Positions 9,534-19,845 of a DNA stretch of 44,177 bases are shown here, in pieces. Source of the DNA: Welwitschia mirabilis (lineage: Eukaryota; Gnetophyta; Gnetopsida; Welwitschiales). Within the stretch, counting starts at the first letter, position 1, and every line of letters begins with the position of its first letter. The DNA is taken from assembly GCA_051453625.1 (NCBI GenBank), contig JBOZIK010000001.1, forward strand, positions 165,867,311 to 165,911,487, read 5' to 3'. The notes beneath the pieces are model-generated. The model ran no database searches, was not told the DNA's origin, and saw only the letters and a list, made by a program, of their open reading frames with translations. The translations under genes were made by a program, and so were the position numbers.

Positions 9534-10467
9534 ATGGCATCCTCAAACTATCCAGGGTATCCAGAAGCCGAGGCATTCATAAAACCTCCATTCTTCACTG
9601 ACATAAAAATTGTGCAGTGGAAGTCAAAAATGGCCATTTTCATGACTCCCATAGATCCAAATATTTGGGAAATGGTCCTAAAAGGCCAGCAATTTCCAAC
9701 TACAATAGACATTGATGGTGACACTTTCTTGAAGACTAGAGGTAGTTGGGATCCAGAAGACAAATGGAAGGTTCAATTTAATGCAAAAGCAATAAACATC
9801 ATTATTTATGTATTATCAAATAAAGAATATGATCGAGTGGTTCAATGCGCAATGAACCACTCGATTAAGTATTATCAGATGAAGAATATGATTAAGTGGT
9901 TCAATGTGCAATGGCAAAAGATACGTGGAAAATTCTTAGAATTGCTCATGAAAGCACAAATATGGTTAAGAATATAAAGCTGCAATAGCTAGCCACCAAA
10001 TTTGAGAACATCAAAATTGAAGCAATAGAATCTAGCATTGAATACACAACTAAAGTTAGTAATATAGTTAATAGCATGTGGGGACTTGGAGAGAGAGTTC
10101 CTAAGAGCAGAGTTGTTCGGAAAATGTTTGGAAGCTTAACTCTGAAGTTTCAACCAAAGCTTATAGCCATTGAAGAAAGTAAGGACATTGATCATATGAG
10201 AGTAGAGGAGTTAAAAGGATCTCTAATGGCATATAAAGCAACTATTCTACTCAAGGACGAGGCACCAAAAAAGAAAAGCATAGCTCTCAAGGCATGTGAA
10301 GAAGAGTATGAAGAACCTTCAAGTAATGATGAAGAAGATGCAGACCTTACATTGTTAACAAGAAACTTTAAAAGATTCCTTAGAAAAAGGAAAGAAGGAA
10401 GGACTGTTAGGAGAATAATTAGATGTGGAGGTGATAAAGGTAAGAACTCTTTTTCACCTATTCAATG
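9534..10467 (+). pseudogene. gag of element C, N-terminal part, interrupted by element D
   Basis: The ATG at 9534 begins MASSNYPGYPEAE, then VQWKSKMAIF and WEMVLKG, the conserved start of copia gag (capsid). A frame of 147 codons ends at a TAA after a local 45-bp duplication (9810-9913). Gag resumes with FENIKIEAIES near 9999 and VNSMWGLGE (about 10066-10092), and ends in an acidic and basic tail with NFKRFLRKRKEG (about 10364-10399). At 10467 it is cut by LTR D. The reading frame continues at 15542 with the first zinc knuckle, so gag was the target of D. In a live element Gag would form the virus-like particle in the cytoplasm. Confidence 0.85.
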
Positions 10468-10674
10468 TGTTAGGATTTTATATTGCCAATTGATGTCAAA
10501 CTAATATGATCTTTCTAAAATGAAATGTGATTTTACAAATGCAAGAAACTGAAGGATCCATATCCAAAAAATAGCCAAGATTTGGACATGTTCTAATTAA
10601 AGTAACTTGATTTTCTGTCTAAGAACTTAAAGTAGGAGTCAACTGAACTTGGAAATACTGATTTTTGGTTACTT

Positions 10675-10945
10675 CATGAGGGGTCAACTGGACCTTTGAG
10701 GGGTCGAATGGACCTGGAAATTCCTTTTTCAAGCTTCTCCATATGTACTATCATATGGGGTCGACCGGACTCATATGGGGTCGACTGGACTTGAAGAAAA
10801 GCAGTCGACTGGATTTTATATAAGGGCGACCAGACTAAGTAATGTGAGTTATTCGGATCGACCAGATGAGAAAGGAGGCGACCGGATCAAGTGACGTGAG
10901 TCACTCGGGTCAATCGGATGTTTCGAGGGATCGACCGGTCAGAGT
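10675..10945. repeat. GGTCGACCGGA palindrome array, U3 of 5' LTR D
   Basis: Eight or more copies of a motif near GGGTCGACCGGAC occur between 10678 and 10945, for example GGGGTCGACCGGACTC and GGATCGACCAGATG. The core GGTCGACC is self-complementary. Two copies are joined by GTGACGTGAGTCAC, itself an inverted repeat. The same array is in the 3' LTR (14570-14870). Confidence 0.85.
10892..10905. promoter_or_regulatory. bZIP-like GTGACGTGAGTCAC site
   Basis: The inverted repeat GTGAC-GTGA-GTCAC contains TGACG (the as-1 or TGA factor half site) and TGAGTCA (the GCN4/AP-1 type core). It is kept unchanged in the 3' LTR near 14816-14829. A decayed copy lies about 60 bases upstream in both LTRs. Binding by plant bZIP factors is an inference from motif only. 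Confidence 0.45.
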
Positions 10946-11276
10946 CAAAGCAGAAATTTTCAAATAGTTTTCTCCACTAAATCTATCTGTTTCAAATGTT
11001 AGATTCCTTCCCAACTATCTAATGCCTATATTTTGGGGAAATCTATTTAAAAAGGCAACACTCAAAAACCTGGTGTGCTTACGATCGAATGGATTTTGAA
11101 AAAGAAGGTTGCACTCTTAATCTAAAGAGCTTATTTTTGTACCATCATTCTTCTCTTACTCAGCACTTACTTTTATACTAAATCTGAGCAATAAGGCTCC
11201 ATTATTAGTTCTTGCCTTTGAGTGACTTAAAAGCATAGAGGCTTCATTCCCTCACTCACCCTTGTGCATTTTACTA

Positions 11277-11407
11277 AAGGTTGAGACTTAGCCTACAAAA
11301 GCGTGTTTATGAAGGTTGAGACTGAGCCTGCAAAAGCCCAGTTTATGAAGGTTGAGACTTAGCCAGAAAAAGTTTGCTTTCTAAGGTTGAAGGTTAACCT
11401 TGAAAAC
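11277..11407 (+). repeat. Four tandem ~35-base units in U3/R of 5' LTR D
   Basis: Units start at 11277, 11312, 11348 and 11383, each near AAGGTTGAGACTTAGCCTGC followed by AAAAG. The last unit is degenerate. The 3' LTR has only three (15210-15305), so one unit was gained or lost after insertion. TATAAA (11495) lies downstream. Confidence 0.8.
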
Positions 11408-11494
11408 CTTGTGAATAGTGAAGTAACAGAGATCCAGAACAGTCTTGGTTATTGACTGTCTTTCGAGAGTAGAGTAGGTTGTATCCCGAACCAC

Positions 11495-11500
11495 TATAAA
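11495..11500 (+). promoter_or_regulatory. TATA box of 5' LTR D
   Basis: TATAAA is embedded in CCGAACCACTATAAATC, downstream of GAGAGTAGAGTAGG. The same string is in the 3' LTR at 15391. Confidence 0.65.
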
Positions 11501-11582
11501 TCTTATCTTGTGCATTTCTTTGGTTCTACTTTTGAGTTTGTTTTGTTATATGTTTTTATGTCATAATTTCTTTATTAGGTAG

Positions 11583-12109
11583 NNNNNNNNNNNNNNNNNN
11601 NNNNNNNNNNNNNNNNNNNNNNNNNNNNNNNNNNNNNNNNNNNNNNNNNNNNNNNNNNNNNNNNNNNNNNNNNNNNNNNNNNNNNNNNNNNNNNNNNNNN
11701 NNNNNNNNNNNNNNNNNNNNNNNNNNNNNNNNNNNNNNNNNNNNNNNNNNNNNNNNNNNNNNNNNNNNNNNNNNNNNNNNNNNNNNNNNNNNNNNNNNNN
11801 NNNNNNNNNNNNNNNNNNNNNNNNNNNNNNNNNNNNNNNNNNNNNNNNNNNNNNNNNNNNNNNNNNNNNNNNNNNNNNNNNNNNNNNNNNNNNNNNNNNN
11901 NNNNNNNNNNNNNNNNNNNNNNNNNNNNNNNNNNNNNNNNNNNNNNNNNNNNNNNNNNNNNNNNNNNNNNNNNNNNNNNNNNNNNNNNNNNNNNNNNNNN
12001 NNNNNNNNNNNNNNNNNNNNNNNNNNNNNNNNNNNNNNNNNNNNNNNNNNNNNNNNNNNNNNNNNNNNNNNNNNNNNNNNNNNNNNNNNNNNNNNNNNNN
12101 NNNNNNNNN
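11583..12109. other. Assembly gap, 527 N
   Basis: The gap removes the end of the 5' LTR of D, its PBS, the leader and the N-terminal part of gag. Confidence 0.99.
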
Positions 12110-12112
12110 CAG

Positions 12113-13266
12113 ATGTTGATTACAAAATTTGAAGAGATTAAGATGGATGAGGAAGATACTCTTCAGGAATTCTTTGCTAGCCTAATTGACATTGTAAACT
12201 CCATGGCAAGTCTTAGAAAAAAGATGGAGGAAGCCAAGATAGGAAGGAAGGTCTTAAAATCCCTTCCTAAGAGATTTAAACCGAAAGTGACTGCAATTGA
12301 AGAAAGTAAAGATCTCAGCAAGATGCTACCAGACAAACTACAAGGCAACTTTCAAACTTATGAGTTCAAATTTTTTAAGAATAGAAAGAAAAGCTTTGCT
12401 TGAAAAGTATATAGGAAAATATTAAAAGTGATAGATCAGAAGATGAATTAGATGAAGCAGCTCTTTTAAGAAGATTTAAAGCATTTTTATTGAGAAGGAG
12501 AGAGAATTCAATAAAGACTTTAGGCATATGGAAAACAATGGTATCAACGATAAGAAACTGAAGGAGCTAAAGAATCCCTCACTAGTAGCCACTTGGGATA
12601 ACTTTGAAGAAGAAGAAGAAGAAGAAAGCTTAGATGAAGAATATGGAGAAAATAGAATATTATCTTTCATGGCACTTGTGAATCCCACTACTCAATCGCC
12701 AAAACTCACTGAGCATGATGATTTAGACATGAATAAAAATGAAGAAGAAGAGGATGTTGAAGACACGTCATGAACTATATCAAGAATGTAAAAGACTTGT
12801 TGTAAAAGTCAATGAACTGAACAATATCATCAAGGATTTGAGAAGGGAGCATGAAGCCTTAAATCAAAGATATAATGGGATTCAAGAAGAAAACACGAGT
12901 CTCATGAAGAATTTAAACCAATCTTCACAAGTATTGAGTAGATTTATAGAAGGATTAAGGAAACTTGACAAGATGCTTGGATTGGGACAACTTGCACATG
13001 ACAAAAAGATTATTGGATTTGAAGGCAACAGTACATCAACTTCATCCAGTAAGGTAAGTATTAAAGGTATAATATTTTCTACCAGAAATGTTACTTGTCA
13101 TTTTTGTTGCAAATTTGGTCATTCAAAATTTAACTGTCTATATAGAAAAAGTATGTATTTTGCAAACATTGATGCTTTATCATTTAAATTTGTTCCCAAA
13201 CAAGTCTCTACCCCAAAGTCAAGAAAGACCATATGGGTAAAAGCTAAGAATTTAAAGTCTTTTTGA
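12113..13266 (+). pseudogene. gag relic of element D
   Basis: Gag runs over three frames. 12113-12403 holds a capsid segment with FEEIKMDEEDTLQEFF and PKVTAIEESKDL. 12528-12773 holds an acidic region (a Glu run at about 12605-12630, then ESLDEEYGE and SFMALV). 12739-13266 holds a charged, probably coiled-coil segment, a LGLGQLAHDK block and a CCHC knuckle (C-x2-C-x4-H-x4-C at about 13098-13140). The knuckle corresponds to the second knuckle of F and C; the first is missing. The ORF stops at 13264-13266 just after IWVKAKN, in the linker where F continues into protease. Gag therefore ends where pol would start. Confidence 0.8.
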
Positions 13267-14370
13267 TCCAAGAAAATTTCAATTTTTGTAGTAGTTTGTT
13301 ATTTTGATTAATTGTTGTTTATTACAATATTTTTTCTAAATCATCAATTGTGGTAATATGATGTGCTTCTTGGAACCATCGTTGTGATATTTACCATTTT
13401 ACCTTGTTATTGGATTTGCATCTTAATGGTAATTTTTTGTGAAGATTTTTCTATAAGTTTTGAATATTCTGATATTTCACTTTGTAATTAAATCTTGTTA
13501 TCATGAACATAACATTAGTTGGTATTATTTTATAATGAATTGAAAATTANNNNNNNNNNNNNNNNNNNNNNNNNNNNNNNNNNNNNNNNNNNNNNNNNNN
13601 NNNNNNNNNNNNNNNNNNNNNNNNNNNNNNNNNNNNNNNNNNNNNNNNNNNNNNNNNNNNNNNNNNNNNNNNNNNNNNNNNNNNNNNNNNNNNNNNNNNN
13701 NNNNNNNNNNNNNNNNNNNNNNNNNNNNNNNNNNNNNNNNNNNNNNNNNNNNNNNNNNNNNNNNNNNNNNNNNNNNNNNNNNNNNNNNNNNNNNNNNNNN
13801 NNNNNNNNNNNNNNNNNNNNNNNNNNNNNNNNNNNNNNNNNNNNNNNNNNNNNNNNNNNNNNNNNNNNNNNNNNNNNNNNNNNNNNNNNNNNNNNNNNNN
13901 NNNNNNNNNNNNNNNNNNNNNNNNNNNNNNNNNNNNNNNNNNNNNNNNNNNNNNNNNNNNNNNNNNNNNNNNNNNNNNNNNNNNNNNNNNNNNNNNNNNN
14001 NNNNNNNNNNNNNNNNNNNNNNNNNNNNNNNNNNNNNNNNNNNNNNNNNNNNNNNNNNNNNNNNNNNNNNNNNNNNNNNNNNNNNNNNNNNNNNNNNNNN
14101 NNNNNNNNNNNNNNNNNNNNNNNNNNNNNNNNNNNNNNNNNNNNNNNNNNNNNNNNNNNNNNNNNNNNNNNNNNNNNNNNNNNNNNNNNNNNNNNNNNNN
14201 NNNNNNNNNNNNNNNNNNNNNNNNNNNNNNNNNNNNNNNNNNNNNNNNNNNNNNNNNNNNNNNNNNNNNNNNNNNNNNNNNNNNNNNNNNNNNNNNNNNN
14301 NNNNNNNNNNNNNNNNNNNNNNNNNNNNNNNNNNNNNNNNNNNNNNNTTATTTGTTTGCCATTAATGTCA
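13267..14370. other. Non-coding interior of element D
   Basis: AT-rich sequence without domains (13267-13549), then a gap of 798 N (13550-14347), then sequence up to the purine tract. No pol-like residues are seen in the readable part. Confidence 0.6.
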
Positions 14371-14381
14371 AAGGGAGAGAT
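14371..14381 (+). other. Polypurine tract of element D
   Basis: AAGGGAGAGAT lies directly before the 3' LTR TGTTAGG. It is the plus-strand primer site in LTR retrotransposons. Confidence 0.75.
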
Positions 14382-15541
14382 TGTTAGGATTTTATATTAC
14401 GAGTTGATGTTAAACTAATATGATCTCTGTAGAATAAAATGTGATTTTACAGATGCAAGAAACTGAAGGATCCATATCCAAAAAATAGCCAAGATTTGGA
14501 CATGTTCTAACTAAAGTAACTTGATTTTCTGTCCAAGGACTTAAATTAGGAGTCGACTGAACTTGGAAATACTCATTTTGGGCTACTTCATGAGCGGTCG
14601 AGTTAGTTTTGAACCTTTAAGGGGTCGACTAGACCTAGTAATGCCTTTTTCAAGCTTCTCTATATGTACTATGTCGTATGGGGTCTACTAGACTCATGTG
14701 GGGTCGACCGAACTTGAAGAAAAGTAGTTGACCAGATTTTATATGGGAGCGACTGGGCCAAGTAACATAAGTTACTCGGGTCGACCGGATGAAAAAGGGG
14801 GCGGCCAGACCAAGTGACGTGAGTCACTTGGGACGACGAGATGTTTCAAGGGGTCGACCAATCATAGCGGAAGCAGACATTTTCAAACAGTTTTCTAGCT
14901 GTTATTTCATCAAATCTATCCATTTTAAATGCCAGATTCCTTCCCAACTATCTAATGGCTATATTTTGGGGAAATCTATTTAAAGAGGCAACACTCAAAA
15001 ACATGGTGTTCTTAAGATCGAACGGATTTTGAAAAAGAAGGTTGCACTCTTGATCTGAAGAGCTTACCTTTGTACCATCATTCTTCTCTCATTCAGCACT
15101 TACCTTTGTACTAAATCTGAGAAATAAGGCTTCATTATTAGTTCTTGCATTCGAGTGACTTAAGAGCATAAAGGCTTCAATCCCTCACTCACCCTTGTGC
15201 ATTTTATTGATGTTGAGACTTAGCTTGCAAAAGTCCATTTATGAAGGTTGAGACTTAGCCTGTAAAAGTCCGCTTTGTAAAGTTAAAAGTTAGCCTTGAA
15301 AACCTGGTGAATAGCGAAGTATCAGAGATCCAGAACAGTCTTGGTTATTGACTGTCTTCCGAGAGTGGAGTAGGGTGTATTCCGAACCACTATAAATCTT
15401 GTCTTGTGCATTTCTTTGGTTCTACTTTTGAGTTTGTTTTGTTAAATGTTTTTATGTCATAATTTCTTTATTGGGTAGTAATAATTGTTTAAATTTAACA
15501 AAATTCCTGTTTAACCCCCTTCTAGGGTTCACGATCCTACA
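14382..15541 (+). mobile_element. 3' LTR of element D
   Basis: 1160 bases, starting TGTTAGGATTTTATATTAC and ending CGATCCTACA, followed by the CAATG target duplication. It carries the GTCGACC array (14570-14870), GTGACGTGAGTCAC, three tandem units (15210-15305) and TATAAAT at 15391. Confidence 0.9.
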
Positions 15542-16340
15542 CAATGTTATGAATGTAAAGACTTTGGTCATGTAGCTTCAGCATGTGCAAATAAGAAAAA
15601 GGATAATAAAGGAAACGGAAAGGGAAAGAAGGTGCTGAAAGCAACTTAGGATGATAACTCAAAAGCAGACAATGCTAATTCAAGTGATGAAGAAGGAGTC
15701 ATAGACTTTGGACTTCTTGCTATAGCAAATGAGGTAAGTACCCCAACGTAATGTTGTTTTACTACAACTAGCTTCTCCTTAGAAGATGAGCATATATCTT
15801 CTGAAAACAATTTTCAAGATTGTGATCACTTGGATTGTGAATACAATGAGTTGTTGGATGCTTATGAGAATTACCCTTAGCATAAATCTAAGTAAGAAAA
15901 ATGTTCTATATAAGAAATCTGTAGAAGACTTAGAAAGCAAATTAAAAGGAGCAAACAACAAAATAGGGTCCTTGACAAAAGAACTTCAAGGTTTAAAATT
16001 CATTGCAAATCATCTGACCCAAGGAAAAAAACTTAAACAAACTAATGGGAATAGGAAAAAATCCCTATGATATATCTAGAATTGGTAGCTCCAATATTAT
16101 GTCTTTAGCTCTTCAAAATTTTACCCTAGCATTAAATATCGATCTTATAGTAAAGTGAGTCCAAGATGTCACTATTGCAATAAATATGGTCACACCAATT
16201 CTCTTGTCCCTATGAGAAATCTTTGTATTTTGGATTCAATAATGATGTGAGATTTATAAGAAAACCCTTTAATCAACAACATGAAAAGGGCAATTTGTAG
16301 TGGGTTAGGAAAGACATTGTTATATCCTTATTTGCACGTG
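15542..16340 (+). pseudogene. gag of element C, C-terminal part with two zinc knuckles
   Basis: Right after the CAATG duplication comes a CCHC knuckle (15545-15586, residues CYEC, then FGHV, then C). A lysine-rich stretch and an acidic NSSDEEGVIDFG segment follow. A coiled-coil-like stretch (15900-16065, LESKLKGANNKIGSLTKEL) leads to a second knuckle (CHYCNKYGH from 16167), shifted in frame before its last Cys. The TAG at 15648-15650 replaces the Trp of a KVLKATWDD-type motif. Two CCHC knuckles flanking an acidic and coiled-coil region is the arrangement also seen in F. The nucleocapsid part would bind element RNA. Confidence 0.8.
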
Positions 16341-16715
16341 CTATCATTAAAGCTCAAGAAAAATCAAACTGGTATCTTAACAGTGGTTGGTTTAGACACA
16401 TGATGGAGATAGAAATTTACTCACTTCCTTTCAAGGTTATGATGGTGGTAAAGTAACATTTCATGATCATAGTAAAGGGCATATAATTGGTAAAGGTTCC
16501 ATTACAGCCAATAAACATCATCTAACTACAAAAGATGTTTATTGTATGGATGGCTGAAGTATAACCTGCTTAGTATATCTCAAATCTGTAATAGAGGAAA
16601 TGTTGTATCTTTTTATCAAGATAAACGTGTTGCTTGAACTGTCGCCACCAATAATATCATTCTTACTAGTAGCAAATGCAAGAGTATATATGTGCTAGGA
16701 AGTTATGAAAGAATG
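16341..16715 (+). pseudogene. Aspartic protease of element C (broken)
   Basis: The residues WYLNSGWFRHM (about 16370-16402) correspond to the copia motif WYLDSGCSRHMTGD. The catalytic Asp of DSG is Asn (codon 16379-16381), and a frameshift follows. Further on, GKVTFHDHSKGHIIGKGS (near 16449-16500) and the LKYNLLSISQ-like block (around 16555-16580) match F's protease and linker. In live elements this enzyme cleaves Gag-Pol. This copy cannot be active. Confidence 0.75.
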
Positions 16716-16719
16716 GGAT

Positions 16720-17530
16720 AAAGATGTTATATGACTAATGAAGAAGATGTCAATCTTTGGCATAGAAGATTAGGCTACGTGAATCTTAAAGACTCCAGAA
16801 ATATTTCTACCAAAGAGATAGTAAGACAAGTTCCTAAACTCAATTTGTCTCAAGCTAAAATATGTGATTCTTGTGTCAAAGGTGAGCTTACTATTCAACT
16901 TTCAAGAATAAGAAGAAAACAACTTATGTTAGAGATTTAGATTTAATTCACATGGATTCAATGGGATCGACTCAAACAAGAAACGTTGAATGTGAAAAAA
17001 TATTTCCCAATTATGGTTGATGATTTCTCAAGATACTATTGGGTATCATTTCTCTCAAGTAAGGATGAAGCCTTTAAGATATTTGTTGAAATTTGTCAAA
17101 GAGTTCAAAATGAAAAGGGGTATACTATAAGATGATTCAATCTGATAGAGGAGGAGAATTTGTAAATGACAAGTTTGAGCAATATTGTGATTTAAATGGA
17201 ATTTTTCATTAACTCTCTACCTCTAGAACACCTCAGCAAAATGGTGTACCTGAACAAAAATTCAGGTCCTCATTCAAATTACTAGAACTATGCTTAATGA
17301 ATAAGCAATACCACAACATTTTTGGGCTAAAGCCTAAACACTACTTGTTACATGAGCAACAAAGTCCTATTACGACCAAGAACTAGTAAACCTTCATATG
17401 CAATATGAAATGGTAAAATGTCCAGTGTGAGCAATTTCAAAGTTTTTAGTAGCAAGTGTTTAATTCTTGAAGATAAAGGACCAACTGGCAAGTTTGAATC
17501 TAAGGCAAATGATGAAATATCTTAGGCTAT
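16720..17530 (+). pseudogene. Integrase of element C (broken)
   Basis: The N-terminal HHCC region reads LWHRRLGYVN (16755-16784), where the second His is Tyr (codon 16776-16778), followed by CDSC near 16866. The catalytic core keeps VDDFSRYYWVSF (17017-17050), SDRGGEFVN (17142-17168) and TPQQNGV (17232-17250), which carry the D,D and the C-terminal glutamate region. Several frameshifts and stops separate these blocks. Integrase inserts the cDNA into the host genome. The H-to-Y change and most stops fit C-to-T decay. Confidence 0.8.
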
Positions 17531-17533
17531 TCA

Positions 17534-17880
17534 ATGATCAACAAATCTTATAGAATCTATAACAAAATAGCACGTGGAGTTGAAGAATCTGCACATGTTA
17601 ACGTAGATGACTCAAAACGAGATGACTTGCCCATGAGTAGAGTTGATGATGACATTGTCGAAATCTCTATGTCTAAAACTAATGATGATCCATCAACATC
17701 AAAATTGAATGAAGTAGAGAACATGGAAAAATGTTCATCTCTCCCTCTTAGAACAAAGAGAGATCATCCTTAAGAAAATGTTTTGAATTATTTAGAACAA
17801 GGGACAACTACGAGAAGTGAAAAATACATGTCACAGTTTTTTGTGCTTTCTATCCTCTGTAGAACCCAAGACATTCTAAG
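17534..17880 (+). pseudogene. Integrase-RT linker of element C
   Basis: About 80 codons with Asp, Ser and Glu-rich sequence and LPLRTKRDHP near the end, which parallels the LPMRTRRDHLE linker of F near 31890. It leads into the RT. It is assigned from position and this similarity. Confidence 0.55.
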
Positions 17881-18720
17881 AAGTAGAACATGATGAAGCT
17901 TGGTTGTTTGTGATGCGGAAAGAATTAAATCAGTTTGAATGCAATAGAGTGTGGAATTTAGTTCCTGATCCTAAAGATAAATACATCATAGGAACACAAT
18001 CGATGTTTAAGAATAAGAAGGACGAAAATTACAATTTAATTCAAATCAAGGCAAGATTAGTGGTGTAAGATTATAGTCAGCAAGAAGGAATAGAAATCGA
18101 TGAAACCTGTGCCCTAGTTGCTGGACTTGAGTCTATAAGAATGTTGTTAGCCTTTTCCTACTTTTACAAAATTAGATTTTATCAAATGGATGTAAAAAAT
18201 GCATTCCTTGATGGATATATCAAGAAAGAAGTTTATGTTGCTCAACTCCTTAGTTTTGTTGACCCTAAAGTTCTATCCATGTTTTCAAATTGAACAAAGC
18301 AGTGTATGGCTTAAAACAAGCTTCAAGAGCTTGGTTCGAAAGATTAAATTCCTTTTGGTCTAAAATGGTTTTTATAAGGGAAATGCAGACCCAAACTTGT
18401 TTATAAGACATGAAAATCCAGATATGTTGATTGTTCAAATCTATGTAGATGACATATTGTTTGGGTTAACAAGGGATTCTTTTGCAAAGGACTTTGTCAA
18501 GCTTATGCAAAAGGAATTCGAAATGAGTTTGATAGGTGAGATAAATCTCTTTCTGGGTTTAAATTAAACAATTTGAAAATTGAATATTTATTAATCAATT
18601 CAAATATGTTAAGGAAGTTTTTACTAAGTATGAGGTGACTAATCCTAGAGATTCTAAGACATCCTTATCCACCAACAATTATCCACTAAGTATGAGTTAG
18701 GGAGAAAGATGGATCAAAAA
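17881..18720 (+). pseudogene. Reverse transcriptase of element C (broken)
   Basis: Copia RT motifs occur in order: DEAWLFVMRKELNQFE (17891-17938), KDENYNLIQIKARLV (18021-18063) followed by a TAA in place of Gln (18066-18068), DYSQQEGIEIDE, MDVKNAFLDG (18187-18216) with the first catalytic Asp, and QIYVDDILFG (18436-18465) with an intact YVDD box (18442-18453). Frameshifts occur after about 18245 and near 18540. The domain copies element RNA into cDNA. It is non-functional because of stops and shifts. Confidence 0.85.
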
Positions 18721-19480
18721 TTATATATAGGTTTGATTGATAGCTTGTTATATATAACTGCAAGTAGACCAGACATCGCTTATAGTGTGGGAATTTGTGT
18801 TACCATATTCTATTCCTTATGACAGAGGTTTGATTGATAGCTTTCAAATTAATAGCTTGAGATACCTCAAGTATACAGAGGTTAAGAGAAGCAAGTAGAC
18901 CCTAGTAGATCCTAGAGAATCTCATCTGATAGGTGTTAAGAGAAGCTTGAGATACCTCAAACATACTGAAAGCTATGGTTTGTGATATCCTTATGACACC
19001 TCAATTGATCTTGTGGGTTACAGTGACACAGATTGGGATGGATGTATAGATGATAAGAAGAGCACTAGTGGAGCTTGCTTTTATATAAATAATTGTTTAG
19101 TCTCTTATTTAAGCAAGAAGCAAAATACTACATCCTTATCCACAGCAGAAGCTAAATATATTGTAGTAGGTACTTGCTATACCCAACTTCTATGGATGAA
19201 ACAAATAATGGTAGACTTTGGTATAAAGTTAATACAATCAAACTCTATTGTGACAACACGAGTGTAATTAACATAACTAAAAACCTTGTTTAACATTGCA
19301 GAACTAAACATATTGACATTAGACATCATTTTATTCATGAAAAGTTCAATATCAAGTGATCTCATCAAAGTATATTTCAACAAATGATCAAATTGCTGAC
19401 ATTATAAACAAAAGTTTAAGCAAAGAGCAATTTGTTTGCCTTAGAAATAATCTAAGAATAGGGGTGTATCCCTTTATAGC
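18721..19480 (+). pseudogene. RNase H of element C with patchwork insertion
   Basis: The N-terminal connection (SLLYITASRPDIAYSVG-like, 18745-18792) is followed by an insertion of about 95 bases (18811-18905) assembled from short copies of its neighbours. The RNase H proper starts GYSDTDWDGCIDDKKSTSG (from 19014) and keeps STAEAKY (19138-19158) and the LLWMKQIM block. It continues with CDNTSVINITKN (19247-19280), out of frame, and the RTKHIDIRHHF motif (19303-19335). RNase H removes the RNA strand during cDNA synthesis. Confidence 0.8.
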
Positions 19481-19845
19481 TTAAAATCCTTTTCTATGCT
19501 AATTGGACCTCCTTTGTCATCATGGAAACTGACCTTATTAGTTAAAAATTCTCAATTAAACTTGAATTCATGGCTTATTTTTTTCTGAACTTGGTTGAGA
19601 TCTCTATAGTTCTTGATCTTATCAAAATCAACCATCAAAATTAGATTCTGTTAAAATTATATCTTCTCCAAGCTTCAATCTACTATTATTATAAGGCTGG
19701 ATGTCCAGTTTCTTTTTCTCAAACGTTCGGCATTCTTTTTTGGGTAAAGACAAGGGTTTAAAACATGGAGGTCTGCCATACTCAAACCGGACTACACACT
19801 TCTATGCTAATGAAATTCGAGTGGATGCTTGTTTTTCTTACTAAT
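19481..19845. other. Post-pol spacer of element C
   Basis: Non-coding sequence between RNase H and solo LTR X. It contains one palindrome-like CTGGATGTCCAG (near 19698-19709) of the type arrayed in U3, and a diverged AACGTTCGGCATTC. By position it corresponds to the spacer with palindromes in F (33600-33850). Confidence 0.5.

Larger units (their letters stand above)
10468..11645 (+). mobile_element. 5' LTR of element D
   Basis: It starts TGTTAGGATTTTATATTG, colinear with the 3' LTR. The last sequenced bases (11582) correspond to about 15479 of the 3' LTR, so about 63 bases and the PBS lie in the N gap that starts at 11583. By eye about nine in ten bases agree between the two LTRs, so the insertion is old. 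It contains the GTCGACC palindrome array, TATAAA at 11495-11500 and four tandem 35-base units. Confidence 0.8.
10468..15541 (+). mobile_element. Element D: gag-only LTR retrotransposon nested in gag of C
   Basis: Direct LTRs (10468 to about 11645, and 14382-15541) flank about 2.7 kb of interior. The target duplication CAATG is at 10463-10467 and 15542-15546, and the frame of C's gag is continuous across it. The interior holds only a gag relic (12113-13266), about 1.1 kb of non-coding sequence including a 798-N gap, and a purine tract next to the 3' LTR. No protease, integrase, RT or RNase H sequence is visible, and the gaps (527 and 798 N) are too small for a full pol of about 3 kb if their lengths are right. 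This matches the concept of a non-autonomous terminal-repeat gag (TR-GAG) element that depends on pol from relatives. Confidence 0.8.

Noticed and set aside
13519-14418. A 299-codon frame across the N gap.
   Set aside because: Nearly all of it is unknown bases; the readable ends are non-coding spacer and LTR D.
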